From Gracilariopsis chorda (taxonomy: Eukaryota; Rhodophyta; Florideophyceae; Gracilariales; Gracilariaceae), in NCBI GenBank assembly GCA_003194525.1, contig NBIV01000184.1, forward strand, positions 1 through 64,000: a stretch of 64,000 nt of DNA, written 5' to 3'. Within the stretch, counting starts at the first letter, position 1. The number at the start of each line of letters is the position of its first letter. Under the pieces are notes generated by a model that was not told the DNA's origin, did not search any database, and saw only the letters and a program-made list of their open reading frames with translations. A program made the position numbers and the translations under genes. Below, piece after piece: positions 30,801 through 40,713 of this stretch.

Positions 30801-32280
30801 CAATGTACTCGTCCATTCGTGGAATCGGATAGACGTCCTTGACGGTAACCGCATTCAGGCGGCGGTAATCCACACAGAAACGCCATGATCCATCCGCTTT
30901 CGGAACAAGGACAACAGGAGAAGCCCAAGAGGATTATGCTGCTTCGATAACTCCAGCTCGCAGCATCTTCTCCACCTGAGATTTGTCTTCCCCCCTTGCT
31001 TTAGGGCCTGCCCGATACGGGTGCTGTGCAATAGGCCGTGTATCCGGCAACAAATCAATCCGATGTTCGGTTACCCGTATCGTCCCCAGGGAACCGTCCC
31101 ACATGGCGGTAAAGTCCCTGAGCATGTCACGAAACTTCTCACGATGAGATTCATTAATGTGATCCAGGTCCAACTTATCCAAAGCCTGTTCTGGGTCTAA
31201 CGCAGTATCTGCCGATGCTGAAGTCGTGCTCTTCTGAGCTTCTTCGACAGTCGAATCTGAACTTTTCCGGGCGGGATCCAACGGAACGAACGGGACCTCC
31301 TCCCCGTCCTTAGGGTCTTGTATTCCGAGAACGTCGGATATCGGAATCTTTGTAGGAAGGATAGCCAACGGATGCGGAAGCATGTTGCCCAGGACCTGGT
31401 TTTTAACCAACCACTGAGTGGTAGTTCCGAGGTTAGCAACGAGAACCTTAAAGGGTTTGTCCGGCTCGACGGATACGATCCCATTTGCTAATGCGAGACG
31501 GCGCTGTTCGTAGATCGAGGGGAGCGGTTGAACAACCTGCAACCCGTGGTGTTTGGATGTTACCAAGACCCACACCTGAGATTTCTTCGGGATCGAAACT
31601 GGTTCCGCGACGCGAATCTTCGTAGATGCTCGATCCACATTGAACGCTTCCTGAGCAGCAGGTAAAGGTACCCGTTTACGGGAGGCGTGTCGCAAGGGCT
31701 TCCGTACAATCGGGATGGTCGAACCGTTGGCCAATTCCACGGATCTGGAGCGAGGGGGGCTAGCTTCCACGAAGCGGTCACAGAAATCACAACCGAGGAT
31801 GACCGGTGCAGCAAGAGAATCGCATACGATGAAGTCCAACTTCACCACGTAGGTGCCTAGTCTGAGTACCAGAGGAATTGTTCCAAGAGTCTGGAGCGGG
31901 TTGTTATTAGCGTCCGCCAGATCCAGATTTGGACCTATGCGAATGCATTTCCGCATGGCGGGTGGAATAATCCCGATATTGATCAGGTTCGGAGCGGCAC
32001 CTGTATCCAGGACAGATAACTGACGAACCATGAACTGGTTAGAGAGACCGAGGTCACTATAAACTTTATAGTTCCTCTTGGCCATTACCAAAACTCGATC
32101 CGGGATGTGGAGGTTACGGGACCGTATCCACGGACGACGCAGAGCCACTAAGTGGTCCGAGCTCACGTCTTCTTGAGCCAGTTTCCTCGTAAGGATTTTG
32201 GCAGGGGAGCGAAGCGTTGGCGCCTCAGGCGTCTTCAACTTCAGCTTGGAAGACACCCCTCCCGTGGGGGAGACTCCCAA
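27886..32280 (-). pseudogene. Element B Pol: protease, RT, RNase H, integrase (one premature stop)
   Basis: The first part (32280-30934) holds the retropepsin (LDTGAAPNLI, Asp at residue 92, and VILGCDFCDRF). Then an in-frame TAA at 30934-30936 interrupts VIEAA/SSWASPVVLV, explained by one C-to-T change from CAA. Reverse transcriptase continues in the same frame: first catalytic Asp in FTTLDANSGYWQ, then FGLTNAPATFQRAI and VYLDDIIVFSNN. RNase H: VDTDSSAHQVGCALFQ and TDHSALRWLL. Integrase: HHCC finger (LGAHPGGRKLYLTLRR … SCVECAKN), catalytic Asp in VAIDILGELV, Asp in FSDNGSQFTS and Glu in NGQVERFNRTM. A Pro-rich tail follows. Apart from the stop the polyprotein is complete and catalytically intact. 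Pol overlaps gag in the -1 frame. Confidence 0.9.
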
Positions 32281-32282
32281 GA

Positions 32283-32292
32283 TTAGTTTTTC
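32283..32292 (-). promoter_or_regulatory. Candidate -1 ribosomal frameshift site at the gag-pol junction
   Basis: Gag ends CTG AAA AAC TAA. Pol is in the -1 frame and open across the site (GAA AAA CTA ATC TTG GGA). G-AAA-AAC resembles the A-AAA-AAC slippery heptamer placed directly before a stop. Element A has nearly the same bases at the same place (with one A fewer). Efficiency and any downstream structure are untested. Confidence 0.5.
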
Positions 32293-34325
32293 AGGACCGA
32301 ATCGACCGCTGGGTGCGGATGAGCCCGTTCCGAAAGGTTTGGGTTGTTACCGTTCGTGGTTTTCGCGGCTTCTCGAGCTTGAGCATTGTGGACCGCAGTC
32401 TTTGCGTCTTCATACGAATTACTCGGGACACGAGCCTTATGCTCCGGGGGGAGATTCTCATAATTTCCCACGATCTTCCACATCTCGCGAATGGGGAGGG
32501 TACACTGCGACGCAGTATGACCTTCAAAGTAACAAATGTAGCAAATCAGCGGGGCTGAACGTGTTCCGGTGGCGTGGGACATCATTCCGCGGTGCTGAGA
32601 GTGTTGTGGTTGTAATGCTAGTTGCTTCGGGTTGGACCATCCCGGGCGGTAGTGTCGTGTGGCGCTCGACGCGTAGGCTACCGGGGCTGGGGGAACCCGA
32701 CCGGGGTTTGCGTAAAAGGCCGGATCTACCACGGGTGGTGTAACCGTGGACGGCAGTTCCGAGGTTTCCAACGACTGTTCAAGACTGCCAAGATACTGGA
32801 TGTTATCCGCAAATCCGGAAGGTGGTCCCGGGTTAGGGAGAGATGCCGAGGAAGCCTCGTTCTCGACGAAGAGAGCCTTCGACGACCGACGCCTCGGGTC
32901 TCTCGCTCTGAGGGTGTCACCCTCAGCCTGCGCGTACTGGACCAGTTCCAGATACGTCGCCTTGCGCTTCTCTTCCCTGTAGCGGGACACCAGTGCCCTG
33001 ATACCAGGATCTAAACCATCCACCAGCATGGAGCAACGCTCAAAAGCGGTAAACACATTTCCACAGCGATGAAACGCTTTATTCAAGCGAGTTGAATACG
33101 ACGTTTCCGTTTCACCAGGCTTCTGTTTCGTATCGCGAACCGCCACGATGGCTTGACTGATTGCAGTTCCCGTCGCGTACGACCTGAGCAGGTAGTGTAC
33201 AGCCTCGGGCCAGCACGTAACACCTCCTTCTGAGGCCCTGGACGAACCCCTGACCGAGTTGTACTGATCTTCAGCCATTCCTGAAAGAAAGTAGGGCAAC
33301 GCAACGTATGCCTGCGCCTCACTCATTTCGAGTACCTTTGCTTCCTGCACAAAGCGGGCCAGAAAATCCAACACGAGGATCGGATCTTCACCGGAGAACT
33401 TCTGCTTAAGCATCGTCACATTCATACGACGTATGAGATCCTTCACCCGACCGGTGTCTCTCGAACTTCGAGTGCCCGAAGAGTCTTCCAATCGGTAATA
33501 ACGATAAGACAACAGCTTCCTGTAAAGGGGATTCGTCGGTTTCAATTCCTTCAAGCCGAGATGACGGCGACCTTTCTCCCGCGCACGGATTGCTCCATGG
33601 GAGGTGTAGGTAGCCCTCGAACTAGGTTCTTCTCCGCGACGGCGGCCTCTCCCTTCACGTGATGATCTCGAAGGCGAGCTACTCGAACTTGTTTCCGAGT
33701 CGGAACTTGACGAAAATTCATAACATTGAACTCTCTTTCCAGGGTGACGGGGGAGGTGACTGGAGTGGTGTTGGGTTGAGATGACCTTCACTTCCTCCTG
33801 TCTCGGAGCGTTCAGGTCTTCTCTGAGCAACGCTTCCAGCGTGTCCATACGTCCGGTTACCCGCATCATATGGGTTTTAACTTCCTCCACGAACTCCCGA
33901 TATCCTTCTACGAAGGCAGCCGGAGTACCCAGACACTCCAGAATGGAATTCACATCAGCTCTCAGGAGACGAATATCTCCCGAATAATCCCGAGCCAGGG
34001 AGTCACTCCATCGCCGTTCCAACTCGGTAACTTGCTGCGAGAGGGAGGCGTGGGCCACATTGGCAATGTCGATTCTCGACTCGAGGAGATGGTACTTAGG
34101 CGACCCGGGTCTCGGGGGGACAGCCGACGGCGTTTCGACCACCGGAGGTGGCGTAGTGGCCACAGCTGTCACGGCTCGAGGCACCGAGGTTGCCGATGGG
34201 ATTCCTTGGGATTCCAGACCGACGGCATCGGTAAGTAGTTGTTCCAGAACGGACCTTCGTGATCTCGCCGCTGCGGCGTTCCGTTGCGGACCATTCCTGG
34301 GGGAACTCGGAGCTGTGGGCAGCAT
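32283..34325 (-). CDS. Element B Gag
   Basis: 680 residues from the ATG at 34323-34325, intact. N-terminal third is polar with a coiled-coil-like stretch (about residues 85-170), then a Ser/Glu/Arg-rich linker (SSSSDSETSSSSSPSRSS). The capsid-like helical core covers about 245-470 (NPLYRKLLSYRYYRLEDSS, LPYFLSGMAEDQYNSVRGSS, TSYSTRLNKAFHRCGNVF). One CCHC zinc knuckle, CYICYFEGHTASQC, lies near residue 595. Gag would assemble the cytoplasmic particle that packages the RNA. The TAA stop sits on the candidate frameshift site leading into Pol. Confidence 0.9.
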   Translation of the reverse strand: MLPTAPSSPRNGPQRNAAAARSRRSVLEQLLTDAVGLESQGIPSATSVPRAVTAVATTPPPVVETPSAVPPRPGSPKYHLLESRIDIANVAHASLSQQVTELERRWSDSLARDYSGDIRLLRADVNSILECLGTPAAFVEGYREFVEEVKTHMMRVTGRMDTLEALLREDLNAPRQEEVKVISTQHHSSHLPRHPGKRVQCYEFSSSSDSETSSSSSPSRSSREGRGRRRGEEPSSRATYTSHGAIRAREKGRRHLGLKELKPTNPLYRKLLSYRYYRLEDSSGTRSSRDTGRVKDLIRRMNVTMLKQKFSGEDPILVLDFLARFVQEAKVLEMSEAQAYVALPYFLSGMAEDQYNSVRGSSRASEGGVTCWPEAVHYLLRSYATGTAISQAIVAVRDTKQKPGETETSYSTRLNKAFHRCGNVFTAFERCSMLVDGLDPGIRALVSRYREEKRKATYLELVQYAQAEGDTLRARDPRRRSSKALFVENEASSASLPNPGPPSGFADNIQYLGSLEQSLETSELPSTVTPPVVDPAFYANPGRVPPAPVAYASSATRHYRPGWSNPKQLALQPQHSQHRGMMSHATGTRSAPLICYICYFEGHTASQCTLPIREMWKIVGNYENLPPEHKARVPSNSYEDAKTAVHNAQAREAAKTTNGNNPNLSERAHPHPAVDSVLKN

Positions 34326-34450
34326 ACTGCAGACAGCCGTCCACGGCTTACTTCACCAGTCCCACGGCTTGGGAATCTCAACGAATGAGCAAAAAGGGAT
34401 AAAAGGGAAAAGGGGAAGCGGACTTCCGACAGGCCGGATTGAAAGCCAAA

Positions 34451-34472
34451 CCCGTTCTAGGTCGGGAGACCA
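34451..34472 (-). other. Element B primer binding site
   Basis: On the minus strand TGGTCTCCCGACCTAGAACG starts 2 bp after the 5' LTR. It is the same type as in element A. Confidence 0.7.
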
Positions 34473-34474
34473 CT

Positions 34475-35387
34475 TGTGGTGCAATCCCGGTGTGGGAAAG
34501 GCACCCAAGGCAGCTCGAAGCCTTGCTCTCTTGGAGAGGTAGGCCCAGCTGGGTAGAGCCCTCCGTGTCCCGTATGACGGGTGTAACTCCGTCGGGAGCC
34601 TGGATGTACCTCGGAGGTTTAGGGGTTCGAACGGGTCCGAACCACGGCTGGTACGGAAGTAGCCTGCAAGCAGGGGAACAAAAGAGGGAAAGGGACCACC
34701 CGACGGGGGCGTGCGGAAAGCGGGAAGAGACCCCGGAGGGGGGTGCCGATACACACGCACGAACACGCACCGCGCGGCGGTTAGGGGATATGAGGGGAAG
34801 AGATGGTCTCACGGTCTCACGACACACGTCGGTAATATCAATACCCAAAACTGGGGCGGAGATAGGGCCTGTACGGGCGGTCACACGACAACAATGAATA
34901 CCACGAGTGGTCACAACCCACTGGGTACGACGAGCACGGTCTCCTCGGTGGTGCGAGTCGGGTGAAACTACCGGGCAAGCGGTGTACCTCCGCGAGGAGT
35001 TAGACACTTCGCATGGCGAATAGAGTCAGAGCCGAACTCTCCTTTCTTTTCTTGGTGAGCTCGCCGTCGTGCGGCCGACGCTCAAGTACTAGCTCAGTGC
35101 AGTACAGTAGGTAGTGCACTAGCCTAAGTAAAATTAACCCCTAAACTACACTAAAATAAGTAGCCATTTTGGGCCTCCTGGCCGGGGCTGTAGCCACGTG
35201 TCCACCACCCTTGCCAGGCAAGTACCACAAAATATGAATGTTCCCATAACCACCCTGGGTAACCCGACCGCTAATTAGCCCGGTAAACAGGGGCTAAAAT
35301 TCATGCATCCCGCTTCATTGCTCGCACCGAGTACACCTCAGATATGAGTTTCACCATCGCCCGTACGCGGGAATGTATTGCACTACA
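34475..35387 (-). repeat. Element B 5' LTR
   Basis: 913 bp, nearly identical to 23801-24713. A sense open frame (35007 to about 34475) is present in both copies, but its content is not recognised. Confidence 0.95.
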
Positions 35388-37974
35388 CTCCTGGCGTACT
35401 TAAGCCAGCTAAAAGCTTGTTGGTATTCTTATCGGCAAAGCTGCCTGCGGTTTGCTGCTCCTCTGCCTCGTCTTCCTCATCATCCACAAAGTCCTCTTGA
35501 GCTTCATCCTCGCTTATCTCGAGCACAATGATCTCTTGTGCTGTTAACCACCTACTCAAATCTCTTCTTTCCACACTACGCAGCACCTCCACCACCTCCT
35601 GCGAGATACCAAATCCAAGTCGCTTCACATGAGATACAGTCGGCTTACGAATCGATCTTCTCTGCCTATTCACCGGTGGCTCAAAACCAACTGACTCTTC
35701 ATCTTCATCTTCGTCCAGCACGTCCACTTTACGCTTCTTTGAGATTCGCTTACTTCTTCAAGGCTCCTGGTCAGCGTTCAGAGGTTTTTGAGCAGCTTCT
35801 TCATTCAGACCAAGCAACTCGATCACGTCCACATCGGCCGCAGTGGGAGCAGCAGCAGTAGCATCCTGTCCCTGCATGCCCGACAAAGCACTGGACAACG
35901 TCCTACGAACATCTTTCACCTTATTACTCACTCTGGACTCCAGTGAACTGCGTTTCCCTTTCGTATAGCACTTCCCCAGACGAGATATGATATACTTTGA
36001 CACAGTCTGGTCAGAATCGCCGATGGTAACCGTGGTATTCATCACTTCCTGTATATTCTTTTTCTCCTTCATGGAACTCACCAGCTCACTGCAAATGTCA
36101 TACGTTGTAGAAGCGTAGTCGAAGAAGTACTTTCGGAAATCCTCAAACGGTCCCATCTTCACAGTGGCCGCCGAACTCACTCGAACATGCGCCTGTAGAC
36201 ATTGGATAGTAAAACGAAACTTATCCCCTGACATTCCAAGCAGAATATCACTAGAACCATGAGTGATTCCAATTTGAGGCGTCTCCTGCCACACCACATC
36301 GAAGAACTCTAACAGACCGGGATTACGCGCAAACTTCAGAGCAAGAGCAGAATGGCAATTGAAATGACGTATCTTCCCTTCTTTCCCCTTCGTCTCACTG
36401 CTCCACAACACCCCCGTGATTTGGCTTGGTTTAAGCTTCGACAAATCATACCCATCCTGCCCTACGCCATTACGAATAAACGATACAGCAGTGTGAATCT
36501 TATCTGCGAAGGACATCACCAGAATATTGGAGCTCAAATCATTCAACGTCTTCCCCAGCCACAACATCTCATTCAATGTCATTCTCTGGCCGTCGTTCCG
36601 TTCCCAAAGCGTGACGTTCAAACCAGCAGTAATCCGTGCCCATTTCGCACCATCCTGCTCGAGGTCCAGTAGAACAGTCACTCGATGGAAGCCATCCACT
36701 AAAACCACAGGAACAATCACACGCCCACTCGCATCAATAGCGTCACGAACCGGCACATCCTCCAACAGGGGTACCGCAATCGACCCAAGAGAAGGGATCC
36801 ATCCGAAGTTTCTCAGTTTTTTCGAAGTATCTCGAAGATGTTTTCCATTCTTAGAACGAACCATGTTCTTCGGAAATCGAATGTTGTGGATATCGATTAC
36901 GCAATTGTGCTGGTCATAATCATCTCGATTGATGTGTAAGACACCCAAACTGTTATCAACCTCTTCCGAAGGAACAGCATCACCGTCGTCATATAAAAAC
37001 CTCTCCTCCGGATCAAGATCGTTCCTGGAGAGTACAGGCACCTCTATGAAGTCATCATCGAAGCATGCTCCGACTTCAGGGCCTCCTCGGCTTCCAGAGC
37101 CGCCCGTGAGAGCACCTGTTGTTCCTCCACCGCTCTGACGGGTTTTCACCGGATCCTATCCACCGCTCTCAAAGCTCTTCACCGGCGCTTTGGTCACCAA
37201 AATGCTTGATGGTGTACCAGCAACAGCGGGAAGGCGCTTGACTTGTCTTGCAGTGGTCCTGGAAGCTGTACTTCTGTGGACAGTCTTCAAATTTGCTCTT
37301 GACTGCGGTGGAACCGACTCATTCCCCTCTCCGCCTTCATTTTTGACACTCATCATCGCAGTGTACCATGCATAGAAACCCGCTGAAACCATCTCCTTCA
37401 AAGTTGCGGGTGGTTCCTTGGGACCTCCAAAAACATAATGGTATTTCTCATCTTGGTGTGACGAAATATTTGTCTTAAAGATAACCACCAAGTCCTCTCC
37501 AGGTCTCTGCGTAGAGGACAGGGGATGGTTGTGTAGTGAACGACAGAGTCTCGTCCCCGGCTCCCCAGCAACGCCCACACCGTGCAATTTCGCCTCTCCT
37601 ACCTTCACCTTCGCATCAGTACTCCCAACTCGTACGAACAGATTGACCTCCGCATCGCTCTTAAGCACCTGACCCGTATTGCCCCCAATTGATGGCTCAG
37701 GGTGGCTGGCAGTTCGGGTGGCGCCCCGGCTCTTCACTTTGCCTCGCATGTTCGGAATGTCGATAACACGTCTCTTCGGCGAAACAGGCTTCCTCGCAGT
37801 CCGTTTCCGTGATGGCGCGTTTATCTTATTCCCAGTGGAATCCATGGCTGAGTACTTCAAAGGTCGCGCTTGCGTTTTCTTGGCACCCGCTGACGTCGAA
37901 TGCTCCCATGATCCCGTATGCTTGGTTCCAAAGAGATGGACGTAAGCACTATATATCGCTTTCATGACATCCAT
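35388..37974 (-). pseudogene. ParB/sulfiredoxin-like protein of segment C, two in-frame stops, cut by element B
   Basis: From the ATG at 37974 one frame runs about 860 codons to the element B LTR without any frameshift, broken only by TAG (37156-37158) and TGA (35758-35760). Past B the frame continues about 20 codons (near 23800-23735). N-terminal 275 residues: basic linker, then a soluble domain (VNLFVRVGSTDAKVKVGEAK). Middle: CVIDIHNIRFPKN, HLRDTSKKLRNFGWIPSLGS, then VVLVDGFHRVTVLLDLE. The I/L-x-R-x-N opening, the L-x2-FGWIP turn and the DG-x-HR motif are the plan of ParB N-terminal nuclease-like domains, where bacteria have GERR. A helical region (MTLNEMLWLGKTLNDLS) follows as in ParB. C-terminus: basic then very acidic (DEDEDEESVG, VDDEEDEAEEQQ). 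ParB-fold proteins bind or cut DNA; the role here is unknown. Not a family I know from eukaryotic transposons. Confidence 0.5.
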
Positions 37975-38045
37975 TGTCGTCAACGTAGCATCCCTGCAAT
38001 TTCCCTCCCAATTACTTGCATTGCAAAAGAATTTGTTAATTTTTT
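37924..38045. repeat. Direct repeat, copy 1 (start of the ParB-like gene)
   Basis: About 122 bp beginning GGTTCCAAAGAGATGGACG, repeated with a few changes at 38400-38523. It spans the first codons and upstream sequence of the ParB-like frame. The foldback element begins where this copy ends. Confidence 0.9.
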
Positions 38046-38198
38046 GGTCGAGGTCCGTGGTCCGGGGTGTCGTGGTGCACCATCGCGATTACGATGGAGC
38101 GCCAGGACGCGAAGTTTTAATTAAAATCCATGCCTGGCGCTCCATCGTAATCGCGATGGAGCATTATGACACCTCGGACCACGGACCTCGACCCAAAA
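38042..38198. mobile_element. Foldback (MITE-like) element, about 157 bp
   Basis: Long inverted repeat. The left arm opens GGTCGAGGTCCGTGGTCCG (38046), the right arm ends CGGACCACGGACCTCGACC (to 38193), and the arms pair almost throughout, including CGCGATTACGATGGAGCG and its complement. The short centre carries TTTTAATTAAAA, itself palindromic. No coding capacity. It looks like a small non-autonomous DNA element or a recombination product. Confidence 0.8.
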
Positions 38199-38399
38199 CG
38201 AAGAGAAACATAATCCGTGGCAACCAAGTCAAAAGCGTCTTGCGCATTCTTCGCAACCGCATTCGTTGCGTCGGTTTGGGCGATTGAAAACTTCTATTGA
38301 ACCCGAAGAACAACTTTTTCTTGTTAAACAAAGCACCGGAGTGGTCATCTCCAACAGTGTTACCCCTTTCTTTTGAAGTTCCCGTGATCACGCCTGCTA

Positions 38400-38523
38400 G
38401 GTTCCAAAGAGATGGACGTAAGCACTATATATCGCTTTCATGACATCCATTGTCGTCAACGTAGCATCCCTGCAATTCCCCTCCCAATTACTTGCATTTC
38501 AAAAAGAATATGATAATTTTTTT
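38400..38523. repeat. Direct repeat, copy 2
   Basis: Second copy of 37924-38045. The roughly 355 bp between the copies hold the foldback element and a unique stretch, so the promoter and start region of the ParB-like gene is duplicated around them. Confidence 0.9.
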
Positions 38524-38573
38524 TTTCCGTCGGATCCGAGCGCACGACGAGTGATCGAACGACGAGTGAGAAT

Positions 38574-39539
38574 TTGAAGGCTGATGCCCATGCGCATGTA
38601 GCACGCGGGAGAGATTCGGTTCGGGGACAGCGATCTATGCCTGGGTCTGGTGGTGGGGTGGAGGGTAAGAAAGGGTCGGTTGCTAAGAGAAGGGAAGAGG
38701 TACCAGATCAGGGAGGGTTGAAAGCAAATGCGCGGGTCAAAGACCGAAATAAAGATGAAGAAATGCCGGAAAGGAAAATAATGGAAGAGACAGTTGCGCT
38801 GAAGAGAGGTGGGGCCCCAAGGGGAAATCAATATGGAGGAGAGGTAAATGTCCGTTTGGTAGAGAGTGATGGGGACGAAGAGGATCAAATTGTGAAGGGG
38901 AGATGGACGACAGAGATAATAAAGGAAGGAGTGGGACGCCGCTCTGACTTGAAGAAAACGCGAGAAGTGGAAGAAGTGGTCAGAGCGGCGGATGGAATAC
39001 AGGAAGCGTCGAAAAGCGGAGAACGTACGAGCACCCCGGTACGGGCGCGAAAGTTGCAAATGGCTCAAGACTTGGAAAGTGATAAAGGAAGCAGAACGCC
39101 ACGGACTCCGGAAGGTATTTGAGAGAGGAAACGAAGTGTTCATCGGTCGCCAAGTGAGTCTGCTGAGGAGCGACGGCTGCCTGTCCATATTTTGGGAGAT
39201 GCAGGGAATGACGACATTGGTGTGATGTCTCGATCTTCGTTAGTTGAGAGGGTCAGTATGTTGAAGGCAGAACTCGGACAGATCAAAGGGGAACACTGCA
39301 GCCTAAAGATGTCGATGAAGCTGACGCAAGAGGAGCTGAAGAGGATGAGAGAAGAGATGAGCGAGAATAATTTGCTGATAGATAGCTTACAGGAAGAGAT
39401 GAAGGTGATACGAGGGGAGAGAAAGGGATCTGAAGGTGAAAAGGAATTGCGAGGGCGTAGGAAGTATGTGGTTGATGTGCAAGGGGGTTTTATGGTTTTT
39501 CTGTCACGTACGAAGGAGGGTTGGCGTGGATGCGGTTGA
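38574..39539 (+). pseudogene. Charged coiled-coil protein of segment C, one frame change
   Basis: Frame 38574-39122 encodes a very charged Lys/Arg/Glu-rich sequence; the frame 39192-39539 continues with VERVSMLKAELGQIKGEHCS and LTQEELKRMREEMSENNLL, a heptad-like coiled coil. They are probably one gene with a frameshift near 39125-39190. No family recognised; ORF1-type proteins of non-LTR elements can look like this but there is no specific motif. Segment C carries it between the ParB-like gene and the minus-strand frames at 39597-40713. Confidence 0.35.
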
Positions 39540-39596
39540 GTTTGAGGTCGAGCATGGGAGGATAGGGAAGGGTCTGCGGAAATTGGATTCCAGTCT

Positions 39597-40713
39597 TTGA
39601 AGATATTGGAGCGGTCTATAGCACGGATGGTTTCTGTATGGGCGGTGGCTCTTCGCTTGGAAGTTTTTTCGGGGGTGTGCCAGACGATGTCATTGATGTG
39701 GCACTGCATGATGGCTTGTTTGAAGGCAGGAACGACTTTGTTTCCAAAGCCTGCGGCCATAGGATGGTTGAAGGCGGGGGTGGAAGAGGGTGAAGGGGAA
39801 GATTAGGAGACGGGTTGGAAGAAGGTGTTGTTGAAGTGTGCGAGAGCACGTTCTTGCTTCAGGACGTCTATGGCGCCTTTTTGGAAGAGAGTTGCGGAGA
39901 AGGAGTTGTGCTCGTTGGAGATTGTGAGAGGGGGAAAAATGGTGGAGTTAATACGTCCCTTGACGAGGTGTTCTTGGAGTGCGAGGCACTGCTTTGCGGA
40001 GGAGATGGATTTCTGGAAGGATGAGTTGGAAAAGTCTGGGTGGTTGAGAAGGGAGATGAGTTAGTCGGCTTTTCGTGTGTTGAAGTAGGAAGCGATGGAG
40101 GAGATGCAGAGGACGAGTTGCTCGAGATGGGGGTTGTTGAGGAGAGGGGAGGGGGATTGGGACAATGTATGGGGAGGTGGGTTTGAGGAGGAGACTGAAC
40201 AGAGGGCGTGACTTGCCATGTGGTGTGCGTCTTGTGTTTGGAGGGAAAAGGAGGCCTGTTGGATGTGATAGGTTCATCTTCGGCGAGGGGGACGTTGTCG
40301 GAGGGGCAGTGTGAGGGAGTGGGAGGAGGAATGGTGGAGAGGTTTGGAACGGATTTTCGTCACTTGGTCCTTGGAGGGAACTGGACGGGAGCGTTGGCGG
40401 AGGAGGAAGGGCGTTTGTCGGGGGTGAGTCGATGAGGGCACCTGCGTTGGTGACTCTGGAGAGAGAACGCGGTGCGGCCATAGAAGATGCAACGGGGATG
40501 GCAACAGGGTATCATGGCGGGGGAAGGAGAACGGAGAATGGGATGCTTGGAAACAGAGAAGGGAGGGTGGTGGAGGAGTGGGATATCGGGGAGCCTAATA
40601 TTATGGCGCACGTAGATGAGGTGGTGTACGTGATGCAGAGCGTCTTTTCGTAGGGAATGGGGTAGAGCATGCGATGCAGGGAGCAGGTCGGGCAACGGGT
40701 GATAGAAAGCCAA
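39597..40713 (-). pseudogene. Cys/His-finger, Pro-rich protein remnants of segment C
   Basis: Successive minus frames give a C2H2-like finger near 40520-40440 (CCHPRCIFYGRTAFSLQSHQ then RRCPH), a long Pro/Ser-rich part, then a protein-like stretch near 40000-39810 (KQCLALQEHLVKGRINSTIF; ATLFQKGAIDVLKQERALAH) and another at 39760-39600 (FGNKVVPAFKQAIMQCHIND, RAIDRSNIFKDW). Frame changes and at least one stop interrupt it. Fingers of this spacing occur at the N-terminus of non-LTR retrotransposon and other mobile-element proteins, but no polymerase or nuclease motif is visible. Function unknown. Confidence 0.3.

Larger units (their letters stand above)
23801..35387 (-). mobile_element. Element B: young Ty3/gypsy chromovirus with an antisense gene
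   Basis: 11.6 kb on the minus strand: 5' LTR (34475-35387), PBS, gag, pol, chromodomain tail, an opposite-strand gene (24890-26605), polypurine tract and 3' LTR (23801-24713). Both LTRs are 913 bp, TGTAGTGCAAT … ATTGCACCACA, and I see about seven differences, so insertion is recent. Flanks GTCCT and CTCCT match at 4 of 5 positions, a probable 5-bp target duplication. It interrupts the ParB-like frame of segment C. One premature TAA in pol and a frameshift before the chromodomain make this copy non-autonomous, though catalytic motifs are intact. Confidence 0.93.
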
